NCBI GenBank assembly: GCA_963773105.1
Contig: CAVZAA010000002.1
Span: 868,001-932,000, forward strand
Origin: Trebonia sp963773105
Lineage (GTDB): Bacteria; Actinomycetota; Actinomycetes; Streptosporangiales; Streptosporangiaceae
DNA length: 64,000 bases
Reading direction: 5' to 3'
Position 1 is the first letter of the stretch, and every line of letters begins with the position of its first letter. Made by a program: the position numbers and the translations under genes. Shown here piece by piece: positions 32,999-42,818 of this stretch. The notes under the pieces are model-generated. The model searched no databases and was not told the DNA's origin. It was given only the letters and a program-made list of their open reading frames with translations.

Positions 32999-34053
32999 GC
33001 GGCACCGTCCTCAGACTCGGACTCGGGCCGGTCGGAAGGGTCGGGCGAGGCCGCGCCGCCGTTCGGCTGGTCCGGCCACACGCCGATGTGGTCGGGTTCC
33101 GCTTCCAGGCGGACGCGGTCGCGCATGCCGAGGGCGTCGGTCATCTCCCGGGGGAGCTGGAGCCGGCCGGCCCGGTCGAGGACCGCGTACTCCACCGCGT
33201 GCCCGAACTCGCCTGAGCCGTCGGCCGAGTGCCTGAGCGTCTCCGTCGCGGTCCGGCCGTCCCTGATCGCGATGGTCCGTCTGACCATCGAGGACACGGC
33301 CGGGTCGTGGGTCACCACCAGCACGGTCACGCCCAGCTCGGAGTTGGCGGTCTGCAGCGCGCCGAAGACCGACGCGGCGGTCGCGCTGTCGAGCTCCCCG
33401 GTCGGCTCGTCGGCCAGCAGCACGTCGGGGGAGTTGGAGAGCGCCACCGCGATCGAGACCCGCTGCTGCTCGCCGCCGGACATCTGGTCGGGCCGTCGGC
33501 CGGCGCAGTGCGCGACGCTGAGCAGTTCGAGCAGTTCGCCCGCGCGCTTGCGGCGCGTGCGGCGGCCGGTCCCCGCCAGCCGCAGCGGCAGCTCGACGTT
33601 CTGCGTCGCGGTCAGGTAGGGGAGCAGGTTCCGCGCCGTCTGCTGCCAGATGAAGCCGACCACCGACCGCCGGTAGGCCAGCCGCTGTCGCGCCGACATC
33701 GTCGCGAGGTCGTGGCCCGCGACCCGGACACCGCCCGCGGTCGGGGAGTCAAGGCCGGCCAGGATGTTCATCAGCGTGGATTTGCCGCTGCCGGACGCGC
33801 CGACCAGCGCGGTCAGCTCACCGGTGCTGACCAGGAGGTCAAGGCCCTGCAGGGCCTGCACCTCGATGCCCTCGGCGGTGTAGATCCTGACCAGGCGGTC
33901 GCACAGGATCAGCGCGCCCGCTCCGTAGTCGGAGTGCGCCCGGGCGACGTCCGCCTGCAGGTCGCCGACGGTGCCGGGATCGCCGACTGAACCGGACCCG
34001 TTGGCCCCGTTCGGCCGCCCGGCCGCCCACTGCGACGGCTGTGGTTGTGTCAC
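32995..34053 (-). CDS. ABC transporter ATPase with C-terminal AbrB-like domain
   Basis: 352 residues. A 45-residue Gly/Asn/Ser-rich leader, then a complete LolD/MacB-like ATPase (Walker A GASGSGKSTLMNILAGLDSP, signature QMSGGEQQRVSIAVAL, Walker B VLLADEPTGELD, THD). After the ATPase comes EYAVLDRAGRLQLPREMTDALGMRDRVRLEAEPDHIGVWP (about residues 286-325), which has the layout of an AbrB/MazE swapped hairpin, and an acidic low-complexity tail. Starts 14 bases after the FtsX permease stop. The extra domain could bind DNA or dimerise; role unknown. Confidence 0.9.
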   Translation of the reverse strand: MTQPQPSQWAAGRPNGANGSGSVGDPGTVGDLQADVARAHSDYGAGALILCDRLVRIYTAEGIEVQALQGLDLLVSTGELTALVGASGSGKSTLMNILAGLDSPTAGGVRVAGHDLATMSARQRLAYRRSVVGFIWQQTARNLLPYLTATQNVELPLRLAGTGRRTRRKRAGELLELLSVAHCAGRRPDQMSGGEQQRVSIAVALSNSPDVLLADEPTGELDSATAASVFGALQTANSELGVTVLVVTHDPAVSSMVRRTIAIRDGRTATETLRHSADGSGEFGHAVEYAVLDRAGRLQLPREMTDALGMRDRVRLEAEPDHIGVWPDQPNGGAASPDPSDRPESESEDGAA

Positions 34054-34066
34054 CAGGATCTCCCGT

Positions 34067-36888
34067 TCACTCGCCCACCCGAAGGGACGCTGCGCCGCGT
34101 CGGCGTCCCCACCTTATCTCGATGCCAAGCGACACCACAGCGACCAATACGAGACCGAAAAGCGGTACCGCCACGGACGCGACGTTGGCCGCGAGCCGCA
34201 CCGAGATGGAGGACCCGGTGAACACCGACAAGTCGATGTCCGGGGCCAGCAACCGGGGCAGCGCGATAGCGCAGGCCCAGGCGGCCACCGCCGCCGCGAT
34301 AACCGCGGGCAGCACTTCGAGCGCGACCACCCAGGCCCGCTGTCCCTCGCCCAGGCCCATCGTGGCCAGGCGGGCGAGGGTGGCATCGCGTTCGGAGGCG
34401 CCGAGCGCCAGCTCGAGGAGCATGACGGCGAGACCGAGGGCCGCCGCAACCCCGAGCGCGAGCGAGAATAGCGTGAACGCCCCCTGCTGGAGCGGACCGC
34501 TGGTCAGACCGGCGAGCACGTCGGAGCGGAAGGTCACGACCCCGGCTGGCAGCGTTTCCCGCACCACCGCGGCCAGCCGCGCATGGTCGATGGACCCGCC
34601 GGTCAGCAGCATCTCGTCAATGGGCAGCGGCGCCGGCGGCGTGGCGGTCGACCGGACCGCGGCGAGCGGCATGATCACGAACGGGCCGCCGCCGGGCAGC
34701 GCGGGCGTGCTCGAGAGCACGCCCGCCACCCGGACCCGGACCGGTGCGACGACCGCCTGGGTGGTGGCGATGGTTGCCACGCCCGGGCCGAGGTCGGCGA
34801 CGGCCTGCGGGGACGCCAAGACCGGCTGCGGCGCTCCCGCGCTGCCCGGCGTCGCGAGCAACGCCGCGGGCACGTGCGGGAACCCCTGCGTGGTGGCGAC
34901 CAGCGCCGCGTAGCTGGCCGGGTCCACCGCCAGGACGTTGACCTGCTGACCGGACGGGGTAACCCAGATCCCGTTCCACACCTGGGTGGAGCGGGTAACG
35001 CCGGGCACGGCGGCGATGGCGCGCACGGCGGCCGGCGGGATGATGAAGCTCTCGGTGGTCGGCGCGGGGGTGACCGTGGCGTCGGCGCCGGCGGTCTGCC
35101 ACGACGCCGCCACCTCGCCGTTGGTCACCGCGTCGCGCACCATGCCGGAGAAGGCCGCCACGCTGAGCGCGAGGACAAGGGCGAACGCGGGCAGCGCCGG
35201 GGTGAGCGCCGCCCTGGACGCCCGGGCGAGGCCGAGGAACGCGGGCGCGCCGGTGGTGCGGGTCGAGGCGCGGAGCAGCCCCCGCAGCGCCAGCGGGTAG
35301 AGCCGCAGCACCACGATCACGACCGGGATGGCGACGAGCACCGGCGCGGCGCTGGTGTAGAAGTTCACGCCCGACCCGGCCTGCACGCCCTGGTTGCGGA
35401 AGACGACGATGCCCGCCACCGCCGCGGCCACCAGCAACACCTCGATGACAACCCGAGTGCGGGCCTTCGGCGGACGGCGGTCAGCGGCTTGGCGGCGGGG
35501 CTGCCGGTGCCGCCAGGCCGCGATGAGGGCCGGGCCGCAGATCGCGACGAGCAGCACGGCGACCGGCGGCCACCAGCCCCCGGCGGACCCGGCGCCCTGC
35601 ACGGAGCCGGCCCCGGGGACGGCGACGATCGCCAGGGCGACCCCGATCGCGGCGGCCGGTACGCAGACGAGCGCGGCCCCGACCGCGGTGCCGAAGGCGA
35701 TCTGCCACAGCGACGCGCCGCGCGCCCTGCAGCAGCGCGATCTCGGGTGACCGGCGCATCGCGACCATCCGGGCGGCGAGCAGGAGCACGACCAGGCCGG
35801 CGATCGTCAGGCTCACGTAGAGCAGCCATAGCAGCGTGTCCACCGACTGCGCGGTGGCGATGAACGCGATCAGCGTGAACAGCAGGTCCGAGGAGGTGGT
35901 CAGCGTGGGGGAGACGGGCGCGAGGTCGCCGGACAGGGTCGGCAGCTGGGTGGTGAGCCCTTCCAGCGCGCTGCTCAGCGGCTGCACCTGCTGGCCGTCG
36001 AGAGCAGCTCACGTTCAGCGGGAACACCCACTCCAGCTGGAGATTGGCCGAGCTGAAGTAGTTCTCCACCTGCTGGGTCTCGCCCGGCCCGACCATCACC
36101 GCGCCCACCCAGTAAGGACTGCCGTTCCGTGGTTTCTGGAGGTCGGGGGCGAAGACGGCGGGGTCGACGGTCCAGAAGACCGAGGCGGCGCTGACCGGGG
36201 TCACGATTCCGGTGACGGGGACGGAGATCTTGGCGGCCTTCCCGGTGGACGCGAGCTCGGGGCCGTTGATCAGGAACTTCGAGCCCGGCGTGGAGGCCGA
36301 ACGTGGCGGCCGTCTGCCTGGAGACGGCAACCTGAAGCGGTAGCAGCTTGGGAGGCGGGGCCCGGTGCTTGCGGCCGGGCTTGACGACGACGGGCCTGCC
36401 GGTGCCGGACGCCGGAACGGGTGTCGCCACCGGCAGGCGGCCGGCCACCAGCCGCATCTGCTGGCCGAACGGCTGCCGTTCTGTGACCTCGATCTTGACC
36501 GGCGTCGGGCCCGTGCCTGGCAGCTGCTGCTGCACGACGCTGATCCCCGTCGTCATCATCGCCAGGTCGCTGCCGGCCGGGGCGAGGTGACCGCGCCCCG
36601 GTTGAAGTCCGCGCGCAGCTGACCGCCGATGGTGGAGATCGTGGACGACGTCACCGGGGCCGACGACGGCCCGAAGGCGTTTTCCGAGGCGATGGCGCCC
36701 TGCACGTCGTTCCAGCTCGATGTGACGATGATGGTCCGGCTCAGCGGCGGGGTGGCGGCCACCGTCTGGCGTATCGCCTGCGTCCTGCTGGCGAGCGCCT
36801 CCCGCGCGCCCGCCGTCGCCGCGAACACCGCGAGGAACGTGAGCAGCGCCAGCCAGATATATATGGCGCGCACTCCTACTCTCCTCAT
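34067..36888 (-). pseudogene. FtsX/MacB-type permease B, multiple frameshifts
   Basis: Starts at ATG 36888 (MRRVGVRAIYIWLALLTFLAVFAATAGAREA), which overlaps the upstream permease stop as ATGA. Coherent protein is recovered only by changing frame near 36590, 36290, 36000 and 35725; the last 1.6 kb (to 34067) is a single clean frame with FtsX helices (FTLFSLALGVAAALGLAVMLLELALGASERDATLARLATMGLGEGQ) and large extracytoplasmic segments. Residues on each side of each break remain family-like, so breaks are few-base indels in otherwise unspoilt sequence: recent mutation or sequencing error. It should pair with the two ATPases downstream. Confidence 0.8.
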
Positions 36889-39800
36889 GCGGCCTCCGCT
36901 GCGCGGAGTTCGGCGGCCGGGTCGGGGCGGCGGAAGATGACGAGCGCGGCGGCCAGTGCCGGGAGCACGGCGACCGCGACCGCGAGCGGGATCGTCTGCC
37001 GCAGGTCGAACAGCGGTTACCGGTGGCGGGACCGGGATCTGCGCGGTGGGGCTGAGCGTGACCGCGGGCACCAGCAGCCGGGCGACCACCGTGCCGAGCA
37101 GCAGGCCGAGCGCGGCCGCGGGCACCGACAGCAGCAGCTTCTCGAGGAACAACTGCGCGGCGGCGGACCGCTGACTGACGCCGAGCGCTGCCAGCAGCGG
37201 CGTTCTCGGCGCGCCGCTGCCTGACGTTGGCCGCGATCGAGACCCAGAAGCCGGAGATCGCGAGCAGCGCGGCCGCCACCGCCATCGCCAGCAGCGCCTG
37301 CTGCGGCGCGGCCGAGAGCGGGTCGGCGACGGTCGCGGCGGCGAGCGCGGCGCTGCCCGTGATCGTCGCGCCGGGCGGCAGCGCCCGCGCCAGGGACGCC
37401 GGGACCTGGCCGCCGTCCGTGGACAGCCACCACTGGGTGACGGCCACCGGCGCGGTGCCGTGGCTGACCAGGAACGCCTCGAGGGTGGGCAGGTCCATCA
37501 CCAGCCCGGCGCCGGTGACGGTGGGGAACGCGCTCGCCACGGCCACGATTTTCGCTGGCACGGTTATGCCGTTGACGGTCGTTTGCACGATGCTGCCGAC
37601 GCCGGTGTTGTTCATGCTGTCGAACGCCCGGGTCGCGATCGCGGGGACGACGGCCGGCACCGTCACCGGGGGCGGAGAGCGTGACCTGCCCGGTAACCGG
37701 CTCGGTGATGACCGGCAGCCGCGCCCGGATTGGCCGTCCACTCGCCCGTAGCCGGGGATGAACGTGAGCGTCGCGCCACCGGGCACGCGGCTGCCAGCCG
37801 ACTGCCTGCGGCTCGGCCGACGCGCCGTAGGTGGCGCCGACGGCCAGTTGCGACTGGAGCTCGGGTGAGCTTGCGACCGCGGTCCAGGTAGTGGGCGTCG
37901 CCCCGGCGATCGGTCAGCGTGACGTGCGTGCTGCAGCGTTTCGCCGGCAGCGTGTAGAAGACGGTGACCTGGCTGAGCCGGAGCGGGTAGGCGGCGTGGG
38001 TCCCGCCGAGCGAGGCGGTGAGCACGTGCGGGCGGCCGTCGGCGGGAAACGGCGCCGACGAGAGCTGGAAGGCGGCGCCGGTCGCGTCGGTGACGGTGAA
38101 CTGCGCGGTCACTGCGCCGAGGGGGACACCGCGGCTGAGCGTGGCGGTGAACTGGACCGCCTGCGGCCTGCCGCTGATGGGCGGGCCGTCGGGCCGCGAC
38201 GCGGGTGTGATCGAGTGCAGCAGGGCGGCCGGCGGCAGGCTCGACTGATCGGCCCTGAGCAGGGCGATGTCAGGCGCCCGGGCGGCGTCGATGGCCACTA
38301 CCGGGGCGGGCGTCGCCTCCTGGTTAACCGAGACCGCCATCGCCGACCGCACCCCGGTCGCCCCGGTGATCGCGCTGGTCGCGCCGGCTGGCAGCGGGAC
38401 GGGCCAGGTTCACCTGCACGTCGGCGCCGGTGTCGTACGCCGCCTGGTCGGCGGCGGACCTGGTCCAGCTCTGATGCTGCGCGAGCGCCAGCGTGCCAGT
38501 GGCGACGGCCATCACCAGCAGCAGCGCGGCGCCGCCCTGCCGCAGCGGCTGGCGGCTGAACTGCCAGCCGGCCAGCGCCGAGGTGAGCCCTCGCCCGGTG
38601 GCCGACACCCGGTCGACGGCGCGGGCGGCGGCGGGCAGCAGCCGCAGCGTGACCACCGTGCCGCCCGCCAGCGCGAGCGCGGGCGCGAGCACGAGCACCG
38701 GATCGATGGCCGACGGGCCGCTGAGTGACGTCGATACGGCCGAGTACCGGCGCAGCTGCCAGCAGGCCAGTACGGCCAGCGTGACCAGCGCCAGGTCGGC
38801 GCCGGCCCTCGTCGCCCCCGAGAGCACGGCCTGCCTGCCCCGCCTGACCTGGGTAGCGGTCGCGGCCGGCCGCAGCACGGGGTAGAGGAGGGCGCCGATC
38901 AGCCAGCAGGGCAATGGCCAGCGCGGCGACCAGGGCGTCGAGCCAGGTGCCGGAGGCGCTCAGGCTGATGCCGCCCTCGGCGACGCGGCCGCCGGCGGTG
39001 CCGGAGCTGTAGAGGGTAGCGCCGAGCAGCCGGGCCAGCCAGATCCCGGCGATCCCGCCGATCAGCGCGGTGACCAGCGACAGCGGGATCACCTCGGCCG
39101 CGGTCAGCCTGGTCAGCTGCCACCTGGTCGCGCCGCGCGCGGTCAGCAGCGCGGTCTCGCCCTCGCGCTGGGCGGCCAGCAGCCGCGAAACCGCGAGCAG
39201 GGCCGCGACCGTGAGCACGAGCAATTCCAGCGCGCAGATCCCGAGCAGCGATCGGGCGACGGCCACGTCGTCGCCGGTGTTGGCGAGCACCATCGGCAGG
39301 TCGGTGGTCAGGCTGAGGCCGCTGAGCAAGTTCGAGTTAGCCATCGACGCCTCGAGCGCGCTCACGTCGGCGGCGATGGCGGACAGGTTGCCAGCGGCGA
39401 AGTCGGCCATGTCGGGCTGGGCGACCCAGCTTCCGGTTCCCACGGTGAGTCGGCCGGGGAACGCGGCCGGCGACACGACCAAGGGCCCGTAGGTGGCGAA
39501 GCCGCTGCGAGGTCGTCGATCCGCTGGCGGGGATCGAGTTGAGCTGCCAGTAGGAGGCGGCGCTGGCCGGCGTCCGCCGTTCCGCGTACAGGCCGGTGAT
39601 CTTGAACGTCAGCGCCGCGTTCGAATTCCGGTCGCGCACCTGGAGCACGTCCCCCGGGCTCAGCCTGAGCAGCGCCGCCGCGCTGGCGGGGAGGGCGGTC
39701 GGGATCGGGGCGCCGGGCGACGCGGTCGGCTGCCCGGGCCAGCTGCCGCTGACAAGGACGGCGTGGTCCTCGACGCCGGTCAGCGAGGCTGCCTCGAGCA

Positions 39801-40179
39801 GCGGGGTGTTACCCGACCCCGCACTGGCCGGCCGGGCGGGCAGTGCCCCCGGCACGAAGCCGAGCGGGTCGGACCAGATGCCCTGCCAGAAGCCGAACGG
39901 GACGCCGCCCAGCGTCGTGCCGATCGTCGATCGCAACCCGGCCGAGGTCTGCGCCGCGTTGCCGCCTGCGAACGTGCCCGAGACGGCCAGGTAAGTCCCG
40001 GGCGCGACCACCAGGTCGTGCCGCACTGCCTGCGGGAGCGCCTGGCCCGCGAACGCGGCCAGCGCAGCGCCGACCGCCGCCGCGACCAGCGTGGTCAGCG
40101 CCGCCGCGGCGAGCACCACCCAGTGGGCGGTCATCCGTCGTGTTGACAACGGACCCCGCGGGCTCACCACAAGCCTCAC
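36885..40179 (-). pseudogene. FtsX/MacB-type permease A, multiple frameshifts
   Basis: First gene of the operon; GTG 40179 start (MTAHWVVLAAAALTTLVAAAVGAALAAF helix nearby). Intact frames can be chained with shifts near 39495, 38905, 38400, 37865, about 37790-37675, 37210 and 37015 to give about 1,090 residues. Recognisable pieces: FtsX helices with QREGETALLTARGATRWQLTRLTAAEVIPLSL, large extracytoplasmic beta-rich domains, a second FtsX block (PQQALLAMAVAAALLAISGFWVSIAANVRQRRAE) and a terminal helix ending RPDPAAELRAAEAA at the stop 36885. At least seven indels in 3.3 kb is far above the rest of the chromosome part. Confidence 0.78.
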
Positions 40180-40490
40180 AATTCCGCATCCTTCAACGCC
40201 GTTGCAATCGGGGTCGGTAACGGATCTGCGCCGGTGCCGAGTCGATGGCGAAGAAAACTCCTCTGGGTAGTACGCAAAATCCCTGCATCTGAGTGTTCGT
40301 AGCGCTACGTTTGGTGACTGACGGGCATGTGTCGCATGGGTAAATGTCCGGTTATGAGGCTTTTTCCGGAAATGTTTACCGCGGCGGCACCCGTAAATGC
40401 CCGTTCAGGTAGCGGACTTGAGCATTTGCCGAGATGATGCTGTGACCTTGCCTGAACCGCAGGTAACACCAGACATGAGGTGACCGCCAC
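40180..40490. other. Divergent promoter region, no gene
   Basis: 311 bases of lower GC between permease A and the Tyr/Asp-rich membrane protein. GGTAAATGTCCGG (from about 40339) and CCGGAAATGTTTACC (about 40367-40381) form an imperfect inverted repeat, and GTAAATGCCCG follows at about 40393, so a TTTAC-centred motif occurs three times. It could be the operator controlling the ABC operon. Confidence 0.4.
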
Positions 40491-42398
40491 GTGAGAAGCG
40501 GATGGCCGCATACCCAGGATGATCAGGGGATGCTTCCAGCAGACCGGCGCTCCGCGCCGTTCGGCCCCGAGGTCTCATGGCCAGCCGGGTACTCCGACTT
40601 GGAGTACCGGGACGGCGATTACCGCTACACCGCGCCGCAGGCGGAGCAGCCGCCCGCAGGCCAGGGCGGGCACCCATACGCGGCCTTCACGACCGCCGGC
40701 TACGGCGACGACGGCTACCGCGACCCGGGGTACCAGGGTCCGGCCGCGCAGGACGCCGGCATCGCGGGCACCAGGACGGTGCGCGGGTTCGTCGAGAACG
40801 GACAGGGCTGGGGCCAGCCGGATTACGCTGCTCCTGACGGGTACGCACGGTCCAGCTACCAGCAGGGACAGGCGTACGGCCAGTCCCACTACGCGGGGTC
40901 GAGCTACGCTGCGGCCGGCCAGATCGAGATGGCCTACCCGCCCAGCACGCAGTCGACCGAGGAATATCACGGCGCCGAGAGCTACCGGCAGCCGTGGGAC
41001 TACGACCAGCCGCTGCGCTACGAGGACGGCGAGGTCGCCTACCAGGGGCAGGACGGCCACCCGGCGAGCGGCGACTACCAGAGCGTCAACTACCTCAGCG
41101 GCGCCTACCCGATCGCGGATTACGACGGCGGCCGCCAGCCGCAGGACTACGACTCGGGTGCCTACAACGGTTCCGATTACTCCACCCCCGGCATCGGCGG
41201 GGCCGGCTACGACCTGTCCGGCATCATCGGCACTAGCGACTTCGAGGCGGTCGGCTACGACGAGCCGAGCTACGACCGCCTCGCCTACGACGACCCCCGG
41301 TACGGCGACGGCCACCGCCACGCGCGGTCCCCGTTCGACGAGACCCGCTTCGACGTGCCGGGCTTCGACGAGACCCGGCTCGACAACCTGTGGCTGCCGG
41401 GCGAGGACGTACGGCAGGAGGCGGCCCCCGTCGGCTACGGGAATGACGGGTTCGCAGACGGCCCGGTCCGTTCGGGATACCCGGATCTTGATCTTGGGCA
41501 GCAGGGCGGCCGATTCGCCGAGACGCGGTTCGACATGCGCGTCGTCGATCTCGACATCGACCACACCCGGTTCGACGTGCCTGCCTTCGACGAGACGCGG
41601 ATCGACACGCTGCGCCGCACGTCCACCGATCTGCGCACCGCCGGGCCGGCCCTGCTGGCGCCGCCCGCCGCCCAGCCGCGCAGCTGGGCCGAGGACACTT
41701 CGTTCGATCACTTCGCCGATCTCGACCTCACCGACGAGCCGGTGCCCGCGGCCTTCACCCGCACCATCGAGCGGCCGGAGACCGAGGACGACACCGCCAC
41801 CAGGCGCGCGGTCGGCCGCCGGCGGGGTCGCAGCGGCGACCGGCGGCAGTGGATGGCGCTCGGCGCCATCGCCGTCGTCGCGGCCGGCGCCATCGGCGGC
41901 GTGCTGATGAAGTACGTGTTCGCCGGCCCCAGCGGCCCCGCGCACGAGATCGTCGCGCCGGCCTCGGTCGACGGGTACACCCGCTCGGCCTCGCTCGGAG
42001 ACCAAATGCACATCGGCGCACTGGCTGACGGCGTGGCCAAGTCAAGCGGCGGGTCCGCCAGCGGCGTGATGTCGGCCGTCTACCAGCAGGGCGCCGTGGC
42101 TCCGGGCAGCGACGCGCAGATCTTCATGTTCGTCGGGGGCAAGCTGGCCAGCGCCAGCCCCGCCGCCTCGATCGCGAACTTCGAGCAGTCCTATCCAGAC
42201 GCGCATGTGGTATCCGTCGGCTCGCTCAAGGGCGAGGCTGCGTGTACCGAGACGCACGTCAACAACGAGGAAGCCGCGATGTGCGTGTGGTTCGACAACG
42301 ACACGTTCGGCGCGGTGGTTTCGCCTACGATGACGACTGCGCAGCTGGCGTCGACGATGGTGAACGTTCGGCCGGGACTGGAGCACCTCGCTAACTAG
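40491..42398 (+). CDS. Large Tyr/Asp/Gly-rich single-pass membrane protein with DETRFD repeats
   Basis: 635 residues from GTG 40491. The first about 300 residues are repetitive and rich in Tyr, Asp, Gly, Gln (GYGDDGYRDPGYQG, YDSGAYNGSDYS). Then come spaced FDETR(F/L/I)D units (RFDETRFD... at about 284, 292, 344, 360-366). A transmembrane helix (MALGAIAVVAAGAIGGVLM, about residues 455-475) follows a basic RRRGRSGDRRQ stop-transfer, and the last 150 residues form a compact extracellular domain with two cysteines (EAACTETHVNNEEAAMC) likely disulphide-bonded. Topology: disordered tail inside, sensor-like domain outside. No family recognised. Confidence 0.78.
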   Translation: MRSGWPHTQDDQGMLPADRRSAPFGPEVSWPAGYSDLEYRDGDYRYTAPQAEQPPAGQGGHPYAAFTTAGYGDDGYRDPGYQGPAAQDAGIAGTRTVRGFVENGQGWGQPDYAAPDGYARSSYQQGQAYGQSHYAGSSYAAAGQIEMAYPPSTQSTEEYHGAESYRQPWDYDQPLRYEDGEVAYQGQDGHPASGDYQSVNYLSGAYPIADYDGGRQPQDYDSGAYNGSDYSTPGIGGAGYDLSGIIGTSDFEAVGYDEPSYDRLAYDDPRYGDGHRHARSPFDETRFDVPGFDETRLDNLWLPGEDVRQEAAPVGYGNDGFADGPVRSGYPDLDLGQQGGRFAETRFDMRVVDLDIDHTRFDVPAFDETRIDTLRRTSTDLRTAGPALLAPPAAQPRSWAEDTSFDHFADLDLTDEPVPAAFTRTIERPETEDDTATRRAVGRRRGRSGDRRQWMALGAIAVVAAGAIGGVLMKYVFAGPSGPAHEIVAPASVDGYTRSASLGDQMHIGALADGVAKSSGGSASGVMSAVYQQGAVAPGSDAQIFMFVGGKLASASPAASIANFEQSYPDAHVVSVGSLKGEAACTETHVNNEEAAMCVWFDNDTFGAVVSPTMTTAQLASTMVNVRPGLEHLAN

Positions 42399-42676
42399 GG
42401 ACCTCGCTCGGAGCCTTCGAGCGAAGTGCGGTGCTCCTGGCGTCACGTATTACGGTGGTGCTTTTGGCATCGCTTGGGTGTCTTCTGGCATCGCTTAGGT
42501 GGTACCGCGGGGCGCCGAAGGGAACAGGCGCGTCAAGTCTGCCCATCCCGATAAGCACGATGGGGCGGGCAGAACGACGCGGCGGTCCCCTTTGCGGCGT
42601 CCCGCGCTTTGCTGCTGTGCCGGGAGGACCTCGCTGGGCGCAACCGTCGCGCTAACCCCGTAAGGCGCTGCAGCTT

Positions 42677-42795
42677 CCTATCGGTTCTGACCACTTTTTC
42701 GTCTTCCTATCGGTTCTGACCGCTTTCTCGCCCGATTTGTCCGAATCTTGTGGTCAGATCTGATAGGTAGATGAGCTTGTGGTCAAAACCGATAG
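42677..42795. repeat. Four-copy 18-base repeat, two direct and two inverted
   Basis: CCTATCGGTTCTGACCAC at 42677-42694, CCTATCGGTTCTGACCGC at 42706-42723, then in reverse orientation GTGGTCAGATCTGATAGG at 42750-42767 and GTGGTCAAAACCGATAG at 42779-42795. The order could fold into nested stems (1 with 4, 2 with 3). It occupies the gap between two convergent genes, so it may act as terminator, protein-binding array or end of a small element. The rest of 42399-42818 holds no gene. Confidence 0.8.
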
Positions 42796-42818
42796 ATAGG
42801 TGAGGGTTACCGGACGGG

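Noticed and set aside
34583..35863. Long plus-strand frame across the FtsX permease
   Set aside because: His/Arg/Asp-rich antisense shadow; permease helices on the minus strand explain the region.
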